A stretch of DNA of 64,000 nt from an uncultured Prevotella sp. (GCA_944319815.1 CALUEX010000004.1:1-64000); one strand, 5' to 3'. Shown: positions 33,552 to 42,269, counted from the stretch's first letter. The notes: a model not told the origin generated them from the sequence alone. Program-made: numbers and translations.

Positions 33552-33730
33552 CAAATAAAAAATACGCTGCAACTCTTCACGAGCTACAGCGTATAAAAAA
33601 TATGTTTAACTAAAAAACCTTTTCGATTCGAAAGACAGCCTCACGGCTCCCTTTGTCATCCTAAATAATCATGAAAACTTTACCTTAAACTAATACTATT
33701 TACTAACCTAAACAATTTATTAACCTTTTG
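33552..33730 (-). ncRNA. candidate structured RNA B
   Basis: A predicted transcript of about 180 nt. It begins CGTCAAAAGG, passes a GTTTAGGTTAGTAAATAG leader, then a two-tier hairpin in which AAAG pairs with CTTT across a 2x2 internal loop and AGCC-GTGA-GGCT closes with a GNRA-type loop. It ends at an intrinsic terminator: ATACGCTG (33587-33594 in minus orientation) with its complement (33562-33569) and a T run. The promoter and first bases almost repeat those of RNA A (TATCTTTGCA, A or T, CGTCAAAA). The small frame at 33703-33984 crosses the promoter and is not credible. Confidence 0.65.
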
Positions 33731-33736
33731 ACGATG

Positions 33737-33768
33737 CAAAGATACTGCAAAATCGCGTCTGTGTCAAT
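33737..33768 (-). promoter_or_regulatory. promoter of candidate RNA B
   Basis: On the minus strand, ATTG (33765-33768), 20-nt spacer, TATCTTTG (33737-33744). Confidence 0.7.
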
Positions 33769-33858
33769 AGTTGGAAGTGTGTTTTTGACAGTTTTTGTGC
33801 TTTTCTTGATGCAAATCAATAAATTGTGTGCGTTAACAGCCATTAAAACAGCCTTATG

Positions 33859-33890
33859 TTTGGATAAATGCGCAATTTGTCTTAACTTTG
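33859..33890 (+). promoter_or_regulatory. promoter of the glycosyltransferase pair
   Basis: TTTG (33859-33862), 20-nt spacer, TAACTTTG (33883-33890): a full match to the Bacteroidetes consensus. The leader to the ATG at 33987 is about 90 nt. Confidence 0.75.
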
Positions 33891-33986
33891 CGTCAGCAGC
33901 CGCCGAGGGCTTGCCTACGCATGGCCTCCGCCATGCCGGCACGGCAGTCGTGGTGGCATATATAAAAAGGTAAAACGTATTCAAGG

Positions 33987-35264
33987 ATGCGGGTGCTTAT
34001 AGTTAACACAAGCGAGAGGACGGGCGGGGCGGCCGTAGCCGCCAACCGCCTCATGGAAGCCCTGAACAACAACGGCGTCAAGGCCAAGATGATGGTGCGC
34101 GACAAGGAGACCGACAGCCTGACCGTGGCCGGCATCGGCGGTGGCCTGCGCCAGCGGTGGCACTTCTTGTGGGAAAGATGGTGCATATTCTGCCGTCTGC
34201 ATTTCTCACGGAAACATCTTTTCGAGATTGACATCGCCAATGCCGGTACCGACATTACAGGCACGATGGAGTTTCGCGAGGCCGACGTGGTGCACCTCAG
34301 CTGGGTCAACCAGGGGATGCTTTCGCTCTCCGGTATCAAGAAGATACTCGACAGCGGCAAGCCCGTCGTGTGGACCCTGCACGACTTCTGGCCAGCCACG
34401 GCCATCTGCCATTACCCGCACGGCTGCAAGGCCTACCTGTCGCAGGGCTGCCACAGTTGCCAGTATCTCCCTGGCCATGGCTCTCGCCACGACCTTGCGC
34501 ACCGTGTGTGGAAGCGCAAGGAGCGCATCTGGCGTTCGCGCAACATCATCTTCGTGGCCTGCAGCCGCTGGCTCGCTTCCGAGGTGAAGGGCAGCGGACT
34601 GATGACAGGCAAGCAGGTGGTCAGCATACCCAACCCCATCGACACGCGCGACTTCCACCCTGCCGACAAGGCCGAGGCCCGCACGAGGCTCTCGCTGCCG
34701 CTCGACAAGCGTCTGGTGTTGTTCGTCTCGCAGCGCACCACGGACAAGCGCAAGGGCATGGACTATATGCTGAAGGCCTGCGAGCGGCTGGCCGAGGTGC
34801 GCCCGGAGGCGAAAGCCGACACGGCGGTAGTCATTCTCGGGGGCCATTCGGACGAGTTCGTAGGCCGGTTGCCCTTAGATGTGTATCCTATAGGTTACGT
34901 CAGCGGGCAGGAGAAAATCATAGATGTCTACAATGCGGCCGACGTGTTCGTGCTGCCTTCGCTTGAAGACAACCTGCCGAACACCGTCATGGAGGCCATG
35001 GCTTGCGGCGTGCCGTGCGTCGGCTTCAACACGGGCGGCGTGCCGGAGATGATTGACCACCGCAAGGACGGCTACGTTGCAGCCTACAAGGATGCCGACG
35101 ACCTGGCCGAGGGGATGCGCTGGGTGCTGTGCGAGGCCGACTATGCCGGCCTTAGCCGCAACGCCGTGCACAAGGTCTCGACATCTTATTCGCAGCAGAG
35201 CGTCGCCATAAAGTACATCGAAGTCTACAACCAGGCCCTTGCCTACAGGCATTACAGGTTATGA
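33987..35264 (+). CDS. glycosyltransferase family 4 protein
   Basis: A 425-aa GT-B glycosyltransferase. The N-terminal domain starts VLIVNTSERTGGAAVAANRL, and the C-terminal domain has the nucleotide-sugar motif EDNLPNTVMEAMACGVPCVG near residues 328-347. A Cys/His-rich insertion CHYPHGCKAYLSQGCHSC lies near 150, as in a subgroup of envelope-polysaccharide transferases. It likely adds a hexose to a capsule or LPS glycan at the inner membrane. A GT2 gene overlaps its end by four bases. Confidence 0.9.
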   Translation: MRVLIVNTSERTGGAAVAANRLMEALNNNGVKAKMMVRDKETDSLTVAGIGGGLRQRWHFLWERWCIFCRLHFSRKHLFEIDIANAGTDITGTMEFREADVVHLSWVNQGMLSLSGIKKILDSGKPVVWTLHDFWPATAICHYPHGCKAYLSQGCHSCQYLPGHGSRHDLAHRVWKRKERIWRSRNIIFVACSRWLASEVKGSGLMTGKQVVSIPNPIDTRDFHPADKAEARTRLSLPLDKRLVLFVSQRTTDKRKGMDYMLKACERLAEVRPEAKADTAVVILGGHSDEFVGRLPLDVYPIGYVSGQEKIIDVYNAADVFVLPSLEDNLPNTVMEAMACGVPCVGFNTGGVPEMIDHRKDGYVAAYKDADDLAEGMRWVLCEADYAGLSRNAVHKVSTSYSQQSVAIKYIEVYNQALAYRHYRL

Positions 35265-36055
35265 TAAAGTTCACGATAGTCACCATTACGTACAATGCCG
35301 CGCGCGTGTTCATGCGTACCGCCGAGAGCGTCATGCGCCAGGGGTATCCCTGCGTGGAGCATCTTATAATCGACGGGGCGTCAACCGACGGCACGAAAGA
35401 GCTGGCCTTGAGGTATAAGAAGATGTCAGACGAGGCCGCCAACGGCCATGAAGTGCGCATCGTCTCGGAGCCTGACAGGGGACTTTACGATGCCATGAAC
35501 AAGGGGCTTCGCCTGGCTTCGGGCGATTACGTGTGCTTCATGAACGCGGGCGACTTCTTCCCTGACGGCTCAATCCTTGCCACAATCTGCACCAATGCAG
35601 GCCTTTCTGCTCTTTTGGAAGGTGGCAAACCGTTGCCGGCAGTTGTCTACGGCGATACCGACTTGGTGGACAACGACGGCAATTACTTGCGCCGCCGCCG
35701 CCTTGCACCGCCTGAACGGCTCACCTGGCGTTCGTTCCGCCAAGGTATGTTGGTGTGCCATCAGGCTTTCTACGCGCGTGCCGACATAGCCGTGCGCACG
35801 CCTTACGACTTGCGTTACCGCCACTCTGCCGACGTGGATTGGTGCATACGGGTGATGAAGGAGGCCGAGAGGATGGGGCTGCCGTTGGTCAACGCCCATG
35901 CCACCGTGGCCGACTACCAGCGCGAAGGGCAGTCAACCGAGTACCATCGGGCCTCCCTTCTCGAGCGGTTTGACATCATGCGCCGCCATTACGGGCTGCT
36001 TGCCACCATTACGATGCACGCTTGGTTCGTGGTGAGGGCTGTGCTCAAGAAATGA
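35261..36055 (+). CDS. glycosyltransferase family 2 protein
   Basis: A 264-aa GT-A transferase. The first motif is FTIVTITYNAARVF, then LIIDGASTDGT, EPDRGLYDAMNKG and the metal-binding YGDTDLVD in place of DxD. It should use a nucleotide sugar to extend a surface glycan. Its start overlaps the upstream GT4 stop by four bases. No polymerase or flippase gene is nearby, so this is a two-gene unit rather than a full locus. Confidence 0.9.
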   Translation: MIKFTIVTITYNAARVFMRTAESVMRQGYPCVEHLIIDGASTDGTKELALRYKKMSDEAANGHEVRIVSEPDRGLYDAMNKGLRLASGDYVCFMNAGDFFPDGSILATICTNAGLSALLEGGKPLPAVVYGDTDLVDNDGNYLRRRRLAPPERLTWRSFRQGMLVCHQAFYARADIAVRTPYDLRYRHSADVDWCIRVMKEAERMGLPLVNAHATVADYQREGQSTEYHRASLLERFDIMRRHYGLLATITMHAWFVVRAVLKK

Positions 36056-36200
36056 AGTATATGGCTTGGGATATTGCCATTTGTCAAGATTTTTTGTCGG
36101 ATTTAGGCTTTAATAACTAAAAAAATGTAGTTATTGGGCGGTTTAGCCATATATTTGCAGTGAGAATATTTTGTTGAATGTTAAAAAGACAGGAGGTAAA

Positions 36201-36563
36201 ATGAAGAAGACAATGATTGTCTTGGCCTTGCTCGGACTCGTAAGCGTAGGTACGATGGCTTTCGTTGAAAAAGGGAATGACGAGCCGCCGTCGCGTGACA
36301 GGGAGCTGAGATATGAGCGCCACGGCTGCTACGGCCATTACGACGGCGACCACCGCCACGGCCGTCGCGGAGGATGCTGCGGCAGGGAACGCTATCGTGA
36401 CCGTCGCGGAGGATATGATTGTTGCGACTACAGGCAGGAATGCGGGGCGTGCCATTATGACCGTTGCACGTCGGCCGACTGCCACCGTAATGGCGAGTTG
36501 TGCCCGTCTTGTGCCGAGTGGTATAACAGCCATAAGGGCGATGACGTTTACCGTCGCCGTTGA
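36201..36563 (+). CDS. secreted Cys/His/Arg-rich small protein
   Basis: A 120-aa protein with a clear signal peptide (MKKTMIVLALLGLVSVGTMAF). The mature chain holds about 12 cysteines and many His, Arg, Tyr and Gly residues, with clusters such as GGCCGRERYRD, YDCCDYRQECGACHYDRC and CPSCAEW. This could be a metal-binding or disulfide-rich periplasmic protein; no family is recognised. The start is fixed by an AGGAGG sequence at 36191-36196, unusual in this lineage, and an upstream TATATTTG box is at 36150. The extension to 36171 is not needed. The codon bias is normal. Confidence 0.75.
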   Translation: MKKTMIVLALLGLVSVGTMAFVEKGNDEPPSRDRELRYERHGCYGHYDGDHRHGRRGGCCGRERYRDRRGGYDCCDYRQECGACHYDRCTSADCHRNGELCPSCAEWYNSHKGDDVYRRR

Positions 36564-36596
36564 CGGTGTACCGATGAAGGTCGCACGCTTATGAAC

Positions 36597-36632
36597 AGAG
36601 CGGCAGGGGCATAGCCCTTGCCGCTCTTGTTT
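36597..36632 (+). terminator. intrinsic terminator
   Basis: AGAGCGGCAGGG and its complement pair around GCATAG, followed by TTGTTT, 33 bp after the stop of the Cys-rich protein gene. Confidence 0.8.
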
Positions 36633-36640
36633 AATTGTCT

Positions 36641-36880
36641 TGAGCCCCCTCCCAGCCTCCCCGAGGGGAGGGGAATGATGGAAAGGCAGCCCCTCCCGAC
36701 ATCCCCAAGGGGAGGAGATAGGTGAAAAGGCTAATGTCTTAACTCCTTTACTCCCTAACTCCTTAACTTCTAAGATGAAAAGCTATTGTCTTTAACTCCT
36801 TAGCGACCGTAGGGAGCGATAACTACTTTAACTCCTTTAACTACTGAAGAAAACTCCTTTAACTACTCATTAATGCCAAA
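36641..36880. repeat. composite repeat, modules A and B
   Basis: Two CCCTCCC...GGGGAGG module A units are followed by an AACTCC-word module B with the TTAGCGACCGTAGGGAGCG insert. It is very close to the composite at 15385. Confidence 0.75.
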
Positions 36881-36920
36881 AAAAACAGGCGGCTGCCAGC
36901 TCACGCTGACAGCCGCCTTG
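36879..36920 (-). terminator. intrinsic terminator of the M23 peptidase gene
   Basis: AGGCGGCTG (36888-36896) pairs with CAGCCGCCT (36911-36919); on the minus strand the stem is followed by T8. Confidence 0.85.
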
Positions 36921-36941
36921 ACAAATTATTGACTTTAACAA

Positions 36942-37886
36942 TTATGAGTATCTTAAGATTTGTCCCGGGCGTATGCGCATCCTCTTTGTTATGTGGTTGA
37001 GCTTGCACAGTTTCGCCACGGTGGTTCCGCGCTTCTTGGCTATGGAGCTGAGCGTCTCGCCCTTCTTTACCTTGTGGTAGCGAACGTCTCCGGCAGAGCT
37101 TGCCGTCGCCTTTCGTGCCTTGCTGCTGCTTTCGCTCTCCGAAGCTGATGCCAGTTCGCTGCTGTCCTTGCCCCTGAGGCGGTTAGCCTGGGCCGACTCG
37201 CGGTCGTTGGTGTCGCGGCGGAACATATAGGTGTCGCCCGTTACGTCTTGGTTCTTGAAGTCGAACATGAGGGCCGGGTTGAGCGCAACGCCGCAGAGGC
37301 GTGTCTCGAAGTGCAGGTGTGAACCCGTGCTGCGGCCAGTGTTGCCGCCGAGCCCAATGGGGTCGCCCGCCCTGACTACCTGGTTTTCCTTGACCAGATG
37401 CTTTGACATATGGCCGTAAATTGTCTCAAGCCCGTTGTAGTGGCGTATCACGACGTAGTTGCCGTAGCCCCTCGCCTCGTATTTTACAATCCTTACCTTG
37501 CCGCTGAAAGCTGCGCGGATGGTGTCGCCGATGTATACTTTTACGTCGATGCCCTTGTGCATACGTCCCCAGCGGCGGCCGAAGTTGGAAGTCACCACCT
37601 TGTTGTCGGTGGGCATACAGAAGTTCTTAAGGTTGATGAGGAACGAGTCAGGCAGCTCTGTCGCGCGGTGTGCGTAGCGGTTGTCCCAGTCTTTGTAGAG
37701 CTGTGCCGCTGGTGAGCCGGCCTGTTCCCGGTTTATGAGGTTGCGCAGTGTTAGCGTGTCCACTGCCTTCATTTTCTTGTCTATCGGTGCTTGTCTTGCC
37801 AAAAGGTCTTGGGCTGCCGCCGTAATCGACGTCGTCGCCATCAATGCCGTAAATGCTAATGTCCGTATTGTTTTTATAAAACGCAT
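36942..37886 (-). CDS. M23 peptidase with C-terminal LysM domain
   Basis: A 314-aa exported protein: signal peptide (residues 1-25, ending TAAAQ), peptidase domain with zinc ligands H110, D114 and H192 plus catalytic H190 region (GSHLHFE), a Ser-rich linker (SASESESSSKARK) and a LysM peptidoglycan-binding module (VKKGETLSSIAKK) at the end. It should cut peptide crosslinks in peptidoglycan or act as an amidase activator. The ORF reaches back to 37979, but the ATG at 37886 gives a clean signal peptide and lies downstream of a TACCTTTG box at 37991-37998. Confidence 0.92.
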   Translation of the reverse strand: MRFIKTIRTLAFTALMATTSITAAAQDLLARQAPIDKKMKAVDTLTLRNLINREQAGSPAAQLYKDWDNRYAHRATELPDSFLINLKNFCMPTDNKVVTSNFGRRWGRMHKGIDVKVYIGDTIRAAFSGKVRIVKYEARGYGNYVVIRHYNGLETIYGHMSKHLVKENQVVRAGDPIGLGGNTGRSTGSHLHFETRLCGVALNPALMFDFKNQDVTGDTYMFRRDTNDRESAQANRLRGKDSSELASASESESSSKARKATASSAGDVRYHKVKKGETLSSIAKKRGTTVAKLCKLNHITKRMRIRPGQILRYS

Positions 37887-37990
37887 ATTCCAATTAGTTG
37901 TAGATAAAGATAAAAGCACGGGTAATATCAGGGATATTAATCGGAGGGTTTGTGAAATGTGAAACTCTCGCCCGTTCATAAAATCAGTTG

Positions 37991-37998
37991 CAAAGGTA
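37991..37998 (-). promoter_or_regulatory. -7 box of the M23 peptidase gene
   Basis: TACCTTTG on the minus strand, about 105 bp before the ATG. Confidence 0.5.
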
Positions 37999-38225
37999 AT
38001 AAAAAAATCATTACGTTGTTTTTGTGTTTAACAACTTTATTTACCTTTTAACAAAGTACGCGCATTTCTTTAAATAGTGTTTACCTGCCGCTTGCGGCGC
38101 GTCGGCAGCCCTCCCGCAACGCGATACACCGTCGCCGTCGGCCGTCACTGCCACTGCTTGCCGCGCCGCCCGTGCCTTCCGTCCTAACGCTTAATGCCAA
38201 CAGCGTAACGGCCTGTGTCCCAGTG

Positions 38226-38312
38226 TATTGCAAAAGGCCACCTTTTGCCTTGCAATATGTGGCAAACGAGGACGCAAAAGGGCATCTTTCACAATGCGAA
38301 AGATGCCCTTTT
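38226..38312. repeat. AAAGGGCA-type double hairpin repeat
   Basis: A first hairpin GCAAAAGG-CCAC-CTTTTGC (38230-38247) is followed by a second with a perfect 15-bp stem, AAAAGGGCATCTTTC (38276-38290) with 38298-38312. The flank GTAACGGCCTGTGTCC precedes. Confidence 0.82.
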
Positions 38313-38359
38313 GGAAAGTTGTTGGCCGCGCTTGGCACGATGTTTCGCCGGCGTGGCTG

Positions 38360-38881
38360 TTACAGTTCGTGCAGTTCCTTCAGCTTGGCGGCGAGCTTCT
38401 CTATCATCACGGTGGAGAGGACGATGCGTCCTTGCCGGTCGATGAGGTACATGGCGGGTATCCACTTGATGTTGTACAGTTTGGAGACGTTCGTCTCTTT
38501 CCACTTCTTCAGTTCGCTTACTTGCAGCCAACGCAGATTGTTCTGCTCGATGCAGGATGTCCATGCCTCGCGCTTGTCGTCGAAGGAGACGCTGACGAAA
38601 CGGATGTTGCTGCCATACTTGTCGTACAGCTGCTTCATTTCGGGTATGTCCTTGCGGCAGTCGGGACACCATGATGCCCAGAAGTCGAGCACGACGTACT
38701 TGCCTCGCATGGCCGACAGCGTGTGCTCGGTGCCGTCGGGCGAGGCCAGGGTGAAGTCGGGGGCTTCGGTGCCTGGCTGTAACAGGTCTTTCGCGTAAAG
38801 TGAGTCGGCGTCTTGCGCCGGTGCGGCCGTGCACAGGGCGATGGCCGCCAGGGCACAGGTGATTGTTCGTTTAATGTTCAT
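38360..38881 (-). CDS. TlpA-like thioredoxin-family protein, exported
   Basis: A 173-aa protein with a signal peptide (to APAQ, residue 23) and a thioredoxin fold. The active site is WCPDC (C72, C75) and the cis-proline segment is KWIPAMYLID. The PDFTLASPDGTEHTL start is typical of the AhpC/TlpA group. It probably reduces disulfides in the periplasm. It is not linked to cytochrome biogenesis genes here. Confidence 0.9.
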   Translation of the reverse strand: MNIKRTITCALAAIALCTAAPAQDADSLYAKDLLQPGTEAPDFTLASPDGTEHTLSAMRGKYVVLDFWASWCPDCRKDIPEMKQLYDKYGSNIRFVSVSFDDKREAWTSCIEQNNLRWLQVSELKKWKETNVSKLYNIKWIPAMYLIDRQGRIVLSTVMIEKLAAKLKELHEL

Positions 38882-38924
38882 TGTCGTTATTTTTAGGGTT
38901 GGTATTTGCAGGGAATGATGGAAA

Positions 38925-39112
38925 AAGGCAGCCCTCCCGGCTTCCCCAAAGCCCCCTCCCAGCCTCCCCGAGGGGAGGAGAATGGACGAAAGGCTATCGT
39001 CTTAACTCATTAACTCCATAACTCCTTAACTTCCAAAAGGAAAAGCTATTGTCTTTAACTCCTTAGCGAACGTAGTGAGCGATAACTCCTTTAACTTCTT
39101 TAACTACTGAAA
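38925..39112. repeat. composite repeat, modules A and B
   Basis: CCCTCCCGGCTTCCCC and CCCTCCCAGCCTCCCC units, then AACTCC words with TTAGCGAACGTAGTGAGCG. It lies between two minus-strand genes and touches the nadK stop. Confidence 0.72.
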
Positions 39113-39114
39113 AT

Positions 39115-40011
39115 TTAACTTTTCGCCGTCCTCGTGTCAGCCCCCCACATCATCTTCTCGCGCAGTGTGGAGAAGTAACGCTGGCTGCTGCGCTTTACGA
39201 TGTTCACCGTGTGCGCCGCCTTGTGTATGGTCAGCTTGGTCTCCTCGGCACATTTCTCCGACTGCCCGTCAACCGCAATGAGGAAGTTGTGGCTGCGGCT
39301 CTCCACCGTAAGTTCAATTACGGAGTCGTCAGGGATTACTATGGGGCGTATGTTGAGGCTGTGCGGGGCTACCGGCGTGAGGCAGAGCGTGGCCGTGCGC
39401 GGCACTATGATGGGGCCGCCGTTTGACAGCGAGTAGGCCGTCGAGCCTGTCGGCGTGCATACGATGAGGCCGTCGGCCTGGTATGTCATCAGGTATTCGC
39501 CGTTTACGCTGGCGTGGATTGTAATCATCGAGGCCGTGTCGCGCTTCAGCACGGCTATGTCGTTGAGGGCCAGGCTGTGGCCGGCAAGGGGCGTGCCGTC
39601 GGTCTCTACGCAGATGGCCGTGTGCTCCTCTATGGCGTATTGGCCGCTGTAGAGCGAGTCGATGGCACTCTCTATTTCGCATGGCACTATGTCGGCGAGG
39701 AAGCCCAGGCGTCCCATGTTGACGCCGAGGATGGGCGTGCCCTTGTCGCCAACGTGCCCCGCGGCACGCAGCAGTGTGCCGTCGCCGCCGAGCGAAATGA
39801 CGAAGTCGGCCGTGAAGTCGCCGTCGCTGAACACTCCGACGCTGTGCCCGTCGAGCTTGCCGCAGTCAACGAGGAAGTCGTAAAACTCCTTTTCCACGCA
39901 CACCTCGGCCCCGTGGGCGGCAAGCGTGTCCATGATTTTGCGTATGTTTTCGGATTTGCGGCTTTGGTATATGTTGCCGAACAGGGCGAATTTCAATTTG
40001 CGTGGTGCCAT
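39115..40011 (-). CDS. nadK: NAD kinase
   Basis: A 298-aa NAD kinase. GGDGT at 75-79 is the catalytic motif, and the NAD-binding TPTGSTAYSLSNGGPI lies near 180-195. It phosphorylates NAD to NADP. The length is normal. Divergent from pdxJ, with overlapping promoter elements in the 145-bp gap. Confidence 0.95.
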   Translation of the reverse strand: MAPRKLKFALFGNIYQSRKSENIRKIMDTLAAHGAEVCVEKEFYDFLVDCGKLDGHSVGVFSDGDFTADFVISLGGDGTLLRAAGHVGDKGTPILGVNMGRLGFLADIVPCEIESAIDSLYSGQYAIEEHTAICVETDGTPLAGHSLALNDIAVLKRDTASMITIHASVNGEYLMTYQADGLIVCTPTGSTAYSLSNGGPIIVPRTATLCLTPVAPHSLNIRPIVIPDDSVIELTVESRSHNFLIAVDGQSEKCAEETKLTIHKAAHTVNIVKRSSQRYFSTLREKMMWGADTRTAKS

Positions 40012-40069
40012 AATTTATAGCTTTTATATTTCTTTTTACCTATGTAATGCTTGGAAATGCCAAACATTT

Positions 40070-40109
40070 TGTAATTTTGCCGATTGATAAAACCTGCCGC
40101 AAAATTACA
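40070..40109. promoter_or_regulatory. face-to-face promoters in an 11-bp inverted repeat (nadK/pdxJ)
   Basis: TGTAATTTTGC (40070-40080) and GCAAAATTACA (40099-40109) are exact inverted copies. Each contains a TAATTTTG -7 box, one directed toward pdxJ and one toward nadK, so the two start sites would fall only a few bases apart and polymerases would exclude each other. Confidence 0.55.
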
Positions 40110-40156
40110 CATTTTGCCCGATAACCTACATTGTATTATAAATAAAAAAGCGAAAA

Positions 40157-40870
40157 ATGACGAAATTAAGCGTTAACATCAACAAGGTGGCCACGCTGCG
40201 CAACGCCCGCGGCGGCAACAATCCCGACGTGTTGCAGGCGGCCCTTGATTGTGAGAAGTTTGGCGCGCAAGGCATAACTGTGCATCCCCGTCCCGACGAG
40301 AGGCACATCAGGTACAGCGACGTAAGGGAAATACGTCCGTTGCTCAAGACCGAGTTCAACATCGAGGGCAACCCTATCGACAGGTACATAGAGCTCGTGC
40401 TCGAGGTGAAGCCGACGCAGGTTACGCTTGTGCCCGATGCCGACAACCAGCTGACGAGCAACCACGGATGGGACACCAAGGCCAACTGCGGCTTCCTTAC
40501 CGACGTCATCGGGCGTTTCAAGGAGGCAGGCATCAGGACGTCTATCTTCGTCGATGCCGAGCCGGGAATGGTCGAGGCGGCCGCACGGTGCGGCACCGAC
40601 AGGGTTGAACTTTATACCGAACCTTACGCATCGGGTTACGCCGTAGACCGTGAAGAGGCCATAAAGCCGTTCATAGCGGCGGCAGAGGCTGCGCGCGAGG
40701 TTGGCCTCGGGCTTAACGCCGGTCACGACCTTAGCCTTGAAAACCTGTACTACTTCCACCAAAACATTCCTTGGCTCGACGAAGTAAGCATAGGCCACGC
40801 CCTCATCTGCGATGCCCTCTACATGGGGCTCGATGCCACGGTGAAGGCCTACCTTAAATGTCTTCAATAA
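40157..40870 (+). CDS. pdxJ: pyridoxine 5'-phosphate synthase
   Basis: A 237-aa TIM-barrel enzyme of the DXP-dependent vitamin B6 pathway. The start [18 protein letters not shown], the [13 protein letters not shown] catalytic segment and ELYTEPYA near 155 are diagnostic. It condenses 1-deoxyxylulose-5-phosphate with 3-amino-2-oxopropyl phosphate. It is followed after 31 bp by a DJ-1 gene on the same strand. Confidence 0.95.
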   Translation: MTKLSVNINKVATLRNARGGNNPDVLQAALDCEKFGAQGITVHPRPDERHIRYSDVREIRPLLKTEFNIEGNPIDRYIELVLEVKPTQVTLVPDADNQLTSNHGWDTKANCGFLTDVIGRFKEAGIRTSIFVDAEPGMVEAAARCGTDRVELYTEPYASGYAVDREEAIKPFIAAAEAAREVGLGLNAGHDLSLENLYYFHQNIPWLDEVSIGHALICDALYMGLDATVKAYLKCLQ

Positions 40871-40901
40871 TAATCATTAACCAAATAAGTCTTATTTTAC
40901 T

Positions 40902-41465
40902 ATGGCAAAAGTATATGAATTCCTGGCCACGGGCTTCGAGGACATTGAAGCCCTCATACCATTAGACATAATGCGCCGTGCCGGCGTTGACTTCAAGACC
41001 GTAAGCGTGACGGGCGACAGGCTCGTAGAGAGCGCCCACGGCGTGAAGCTCGAGGCCGACCTGCTGATTGAGGAGGCAAACTTCAGCGACGCAGACCTTA
41101 TTATGCTGCCCGGCGGACTGCCCGGGGCTACCAACCTTAACGCACATGAAGGCGTGCGCAGGGCTCTCGTAGAGCAGAACGCCAGGGGCAAGATGATAGG
41201 CGCAATCTGCGCCGCGCCCATGGTGCTGGGCGGCCTCGGTATGCTTGAGGGTAAGCGCGCAACGTGCTACCCTGGCTTCGAGAAGTACCTGGAGGGCGCC
41301 GAATACACCAACGAACTGTACACCGTGGACGGCAACATCACCACGGGTGAAGGCCCTGCCGCCACCTTGCCATACGCTTACGCGCTGCTTGAGGCCCTTA
41401 CCGACAGGCAGACGGCCGACAGCATAGCCGACGGCATGATGTACAAGCACCTGATGCTTAAGTAA
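40902..41465 (+). CDS. DJ-1/PfpI-family protein
   Basis: A 187-aa DJ-1-like protein with the nucleophile Cys103 in GAICAAP and the conserved acidic E16. Its closest named relatives are the DJ-1/YajL group, active as chaperone or glyoxalase-type enzymes against reactive aldehydes. Expression is probably coupled to pdxJ. A GC-rich hairpin follows. Confidence 0.9.
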   Translation: MAKVYEFLATGFEDIEALIPLDIMRRAGVDFKTVSVTGDRLVESAHGVKLEADLLIEEANFSDADLIMLPGGLPGATNLNAHEGVRRALVEQNARGKMIGAICAAPMVLGGLGMLEGKRATCYPGFEKYLEGAEYTNELYTVDGNITTGEGPAATLPYAYALLEALTDRQTADSIADGMMYKHLMLK

Positions 41466-41472
41466 AACCGAC

Positions 41473-41522
41473 GGGCAGCGGGGCGGTGGCTTACTTGTTA
41501 ATGGCCCTCCGTCCCGCTGCCC
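41473..41522 (+). terminator. GC-rich hairpin after the DJ-1 gene
   Basis: GGGCAGCGGGGCGG pairs with CCGTCCCGCTGCCC across an 18-nt loop with one G-T. The T-run is weak. CTCGTGACTTGTCTG words follow to 41590. Confidence 0.6.
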
Positions 41523-41603
41523 TTAGTATTAGGCTTGTCTGCTCGTCACTCGTGACTTGTCTGCTCGTGACTTGTAACTTGTCTGCTAAATAAAGAAAAT
41601 AAC

Positions 41604-42269
41604 ATGGATTATGTCGTGATTGTAGCCGGAGGCAAAGGGCTGCGCATGGGCTCAAGTGTGCCTAAACAGTTCCTGCCGATTAACGGCTTGCCGGTATTGA
41701 TGCGCACCATCAAGAGGTTTCGTGAGTATGACAACGATATTAGGATTATCGTGGTGTTGCCCAAGGAGCAGCACGAATACTGGAACGAGCTTTGCAAGAA
41801 CTATCATTTTACGGCGGCGTATGCCGTGGCCGATGGGGGAGAGACGCGCTTCCATTCGGTCAGGAACGGGCTTGCCGTAATCCCCGACGATACGGAGGGT
41901 GTGGTTGGAGTGCACGACGGGGTGCGCCCTTTCCCGTCAATCGAGGTCATCAGAAACTGTTTCGAGACGGCGCGTAAGGCCAAGGCCGTGGTTCCGGTTA
42001 TTCCGATAGTGGAGACGTTGATACATCTTGACGGCCGGGGAGGTTCCGACACGGTCCCGCGCGATGACTACCGGCTGGTGCAGACGCCGCAGGCCTTTGA
42101 CATACAGCTGCTGAAGCGTGCCTACAAGCAGGACTACCAAGACAGTTTCACTGATGATGCCTCGGTGGTAGACAACCTCGGACAGGAAATAACCCTGATT
42201 GAGGGCAACCGTGAGAACATAAAGATTACGACCCCGGCCGACCTCCGCGTGGCCCGCGTGCTCGACTGA
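41604..42269 (+). CDS. ispD: 2-C-methyl-D-erythritol 4-phosphate cytidylyltransferase
   Basis: A 221-aa enzyme with AGGKGLRMG and PKQF at the N-terminus and the HDGVRPF and TPQAF segments. It transfers CMP to MEP in the non-mevalonate isoprenoid route, which also supplies menaquinone. It is followed 55 bp downstream by recG, a linkage common in Bacteroidales. Confidence 0.95.
   Translation: MDYVVIVAGGKGLRMGSSVPKQFLPINGLPVLMRTIKRFREYDNDIRIIVVLPKEQHEYWNELCKNYHFTAAYAVADGGETRFHSVRNGLAVIPDDTEGVVGVHDGVRPFPSIEVIRNCFETARKAKAVVPVIPIVETLIHLDGRGGSDTVPRDDYRLVQTPQAFDIQLLKRAYKQDYQDSFTDDASVVDNLGQEITLIEGNRENIKITTPADLRVARVLD

Noticed and set aside
41535-41600. CTCGTGACTTGTCTG word run as a riboswitch or operator of ispD
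   Set aside because: It is a simple iterated word similar to 60250-60362 with no pairing partner; no regulatory logic is visible.
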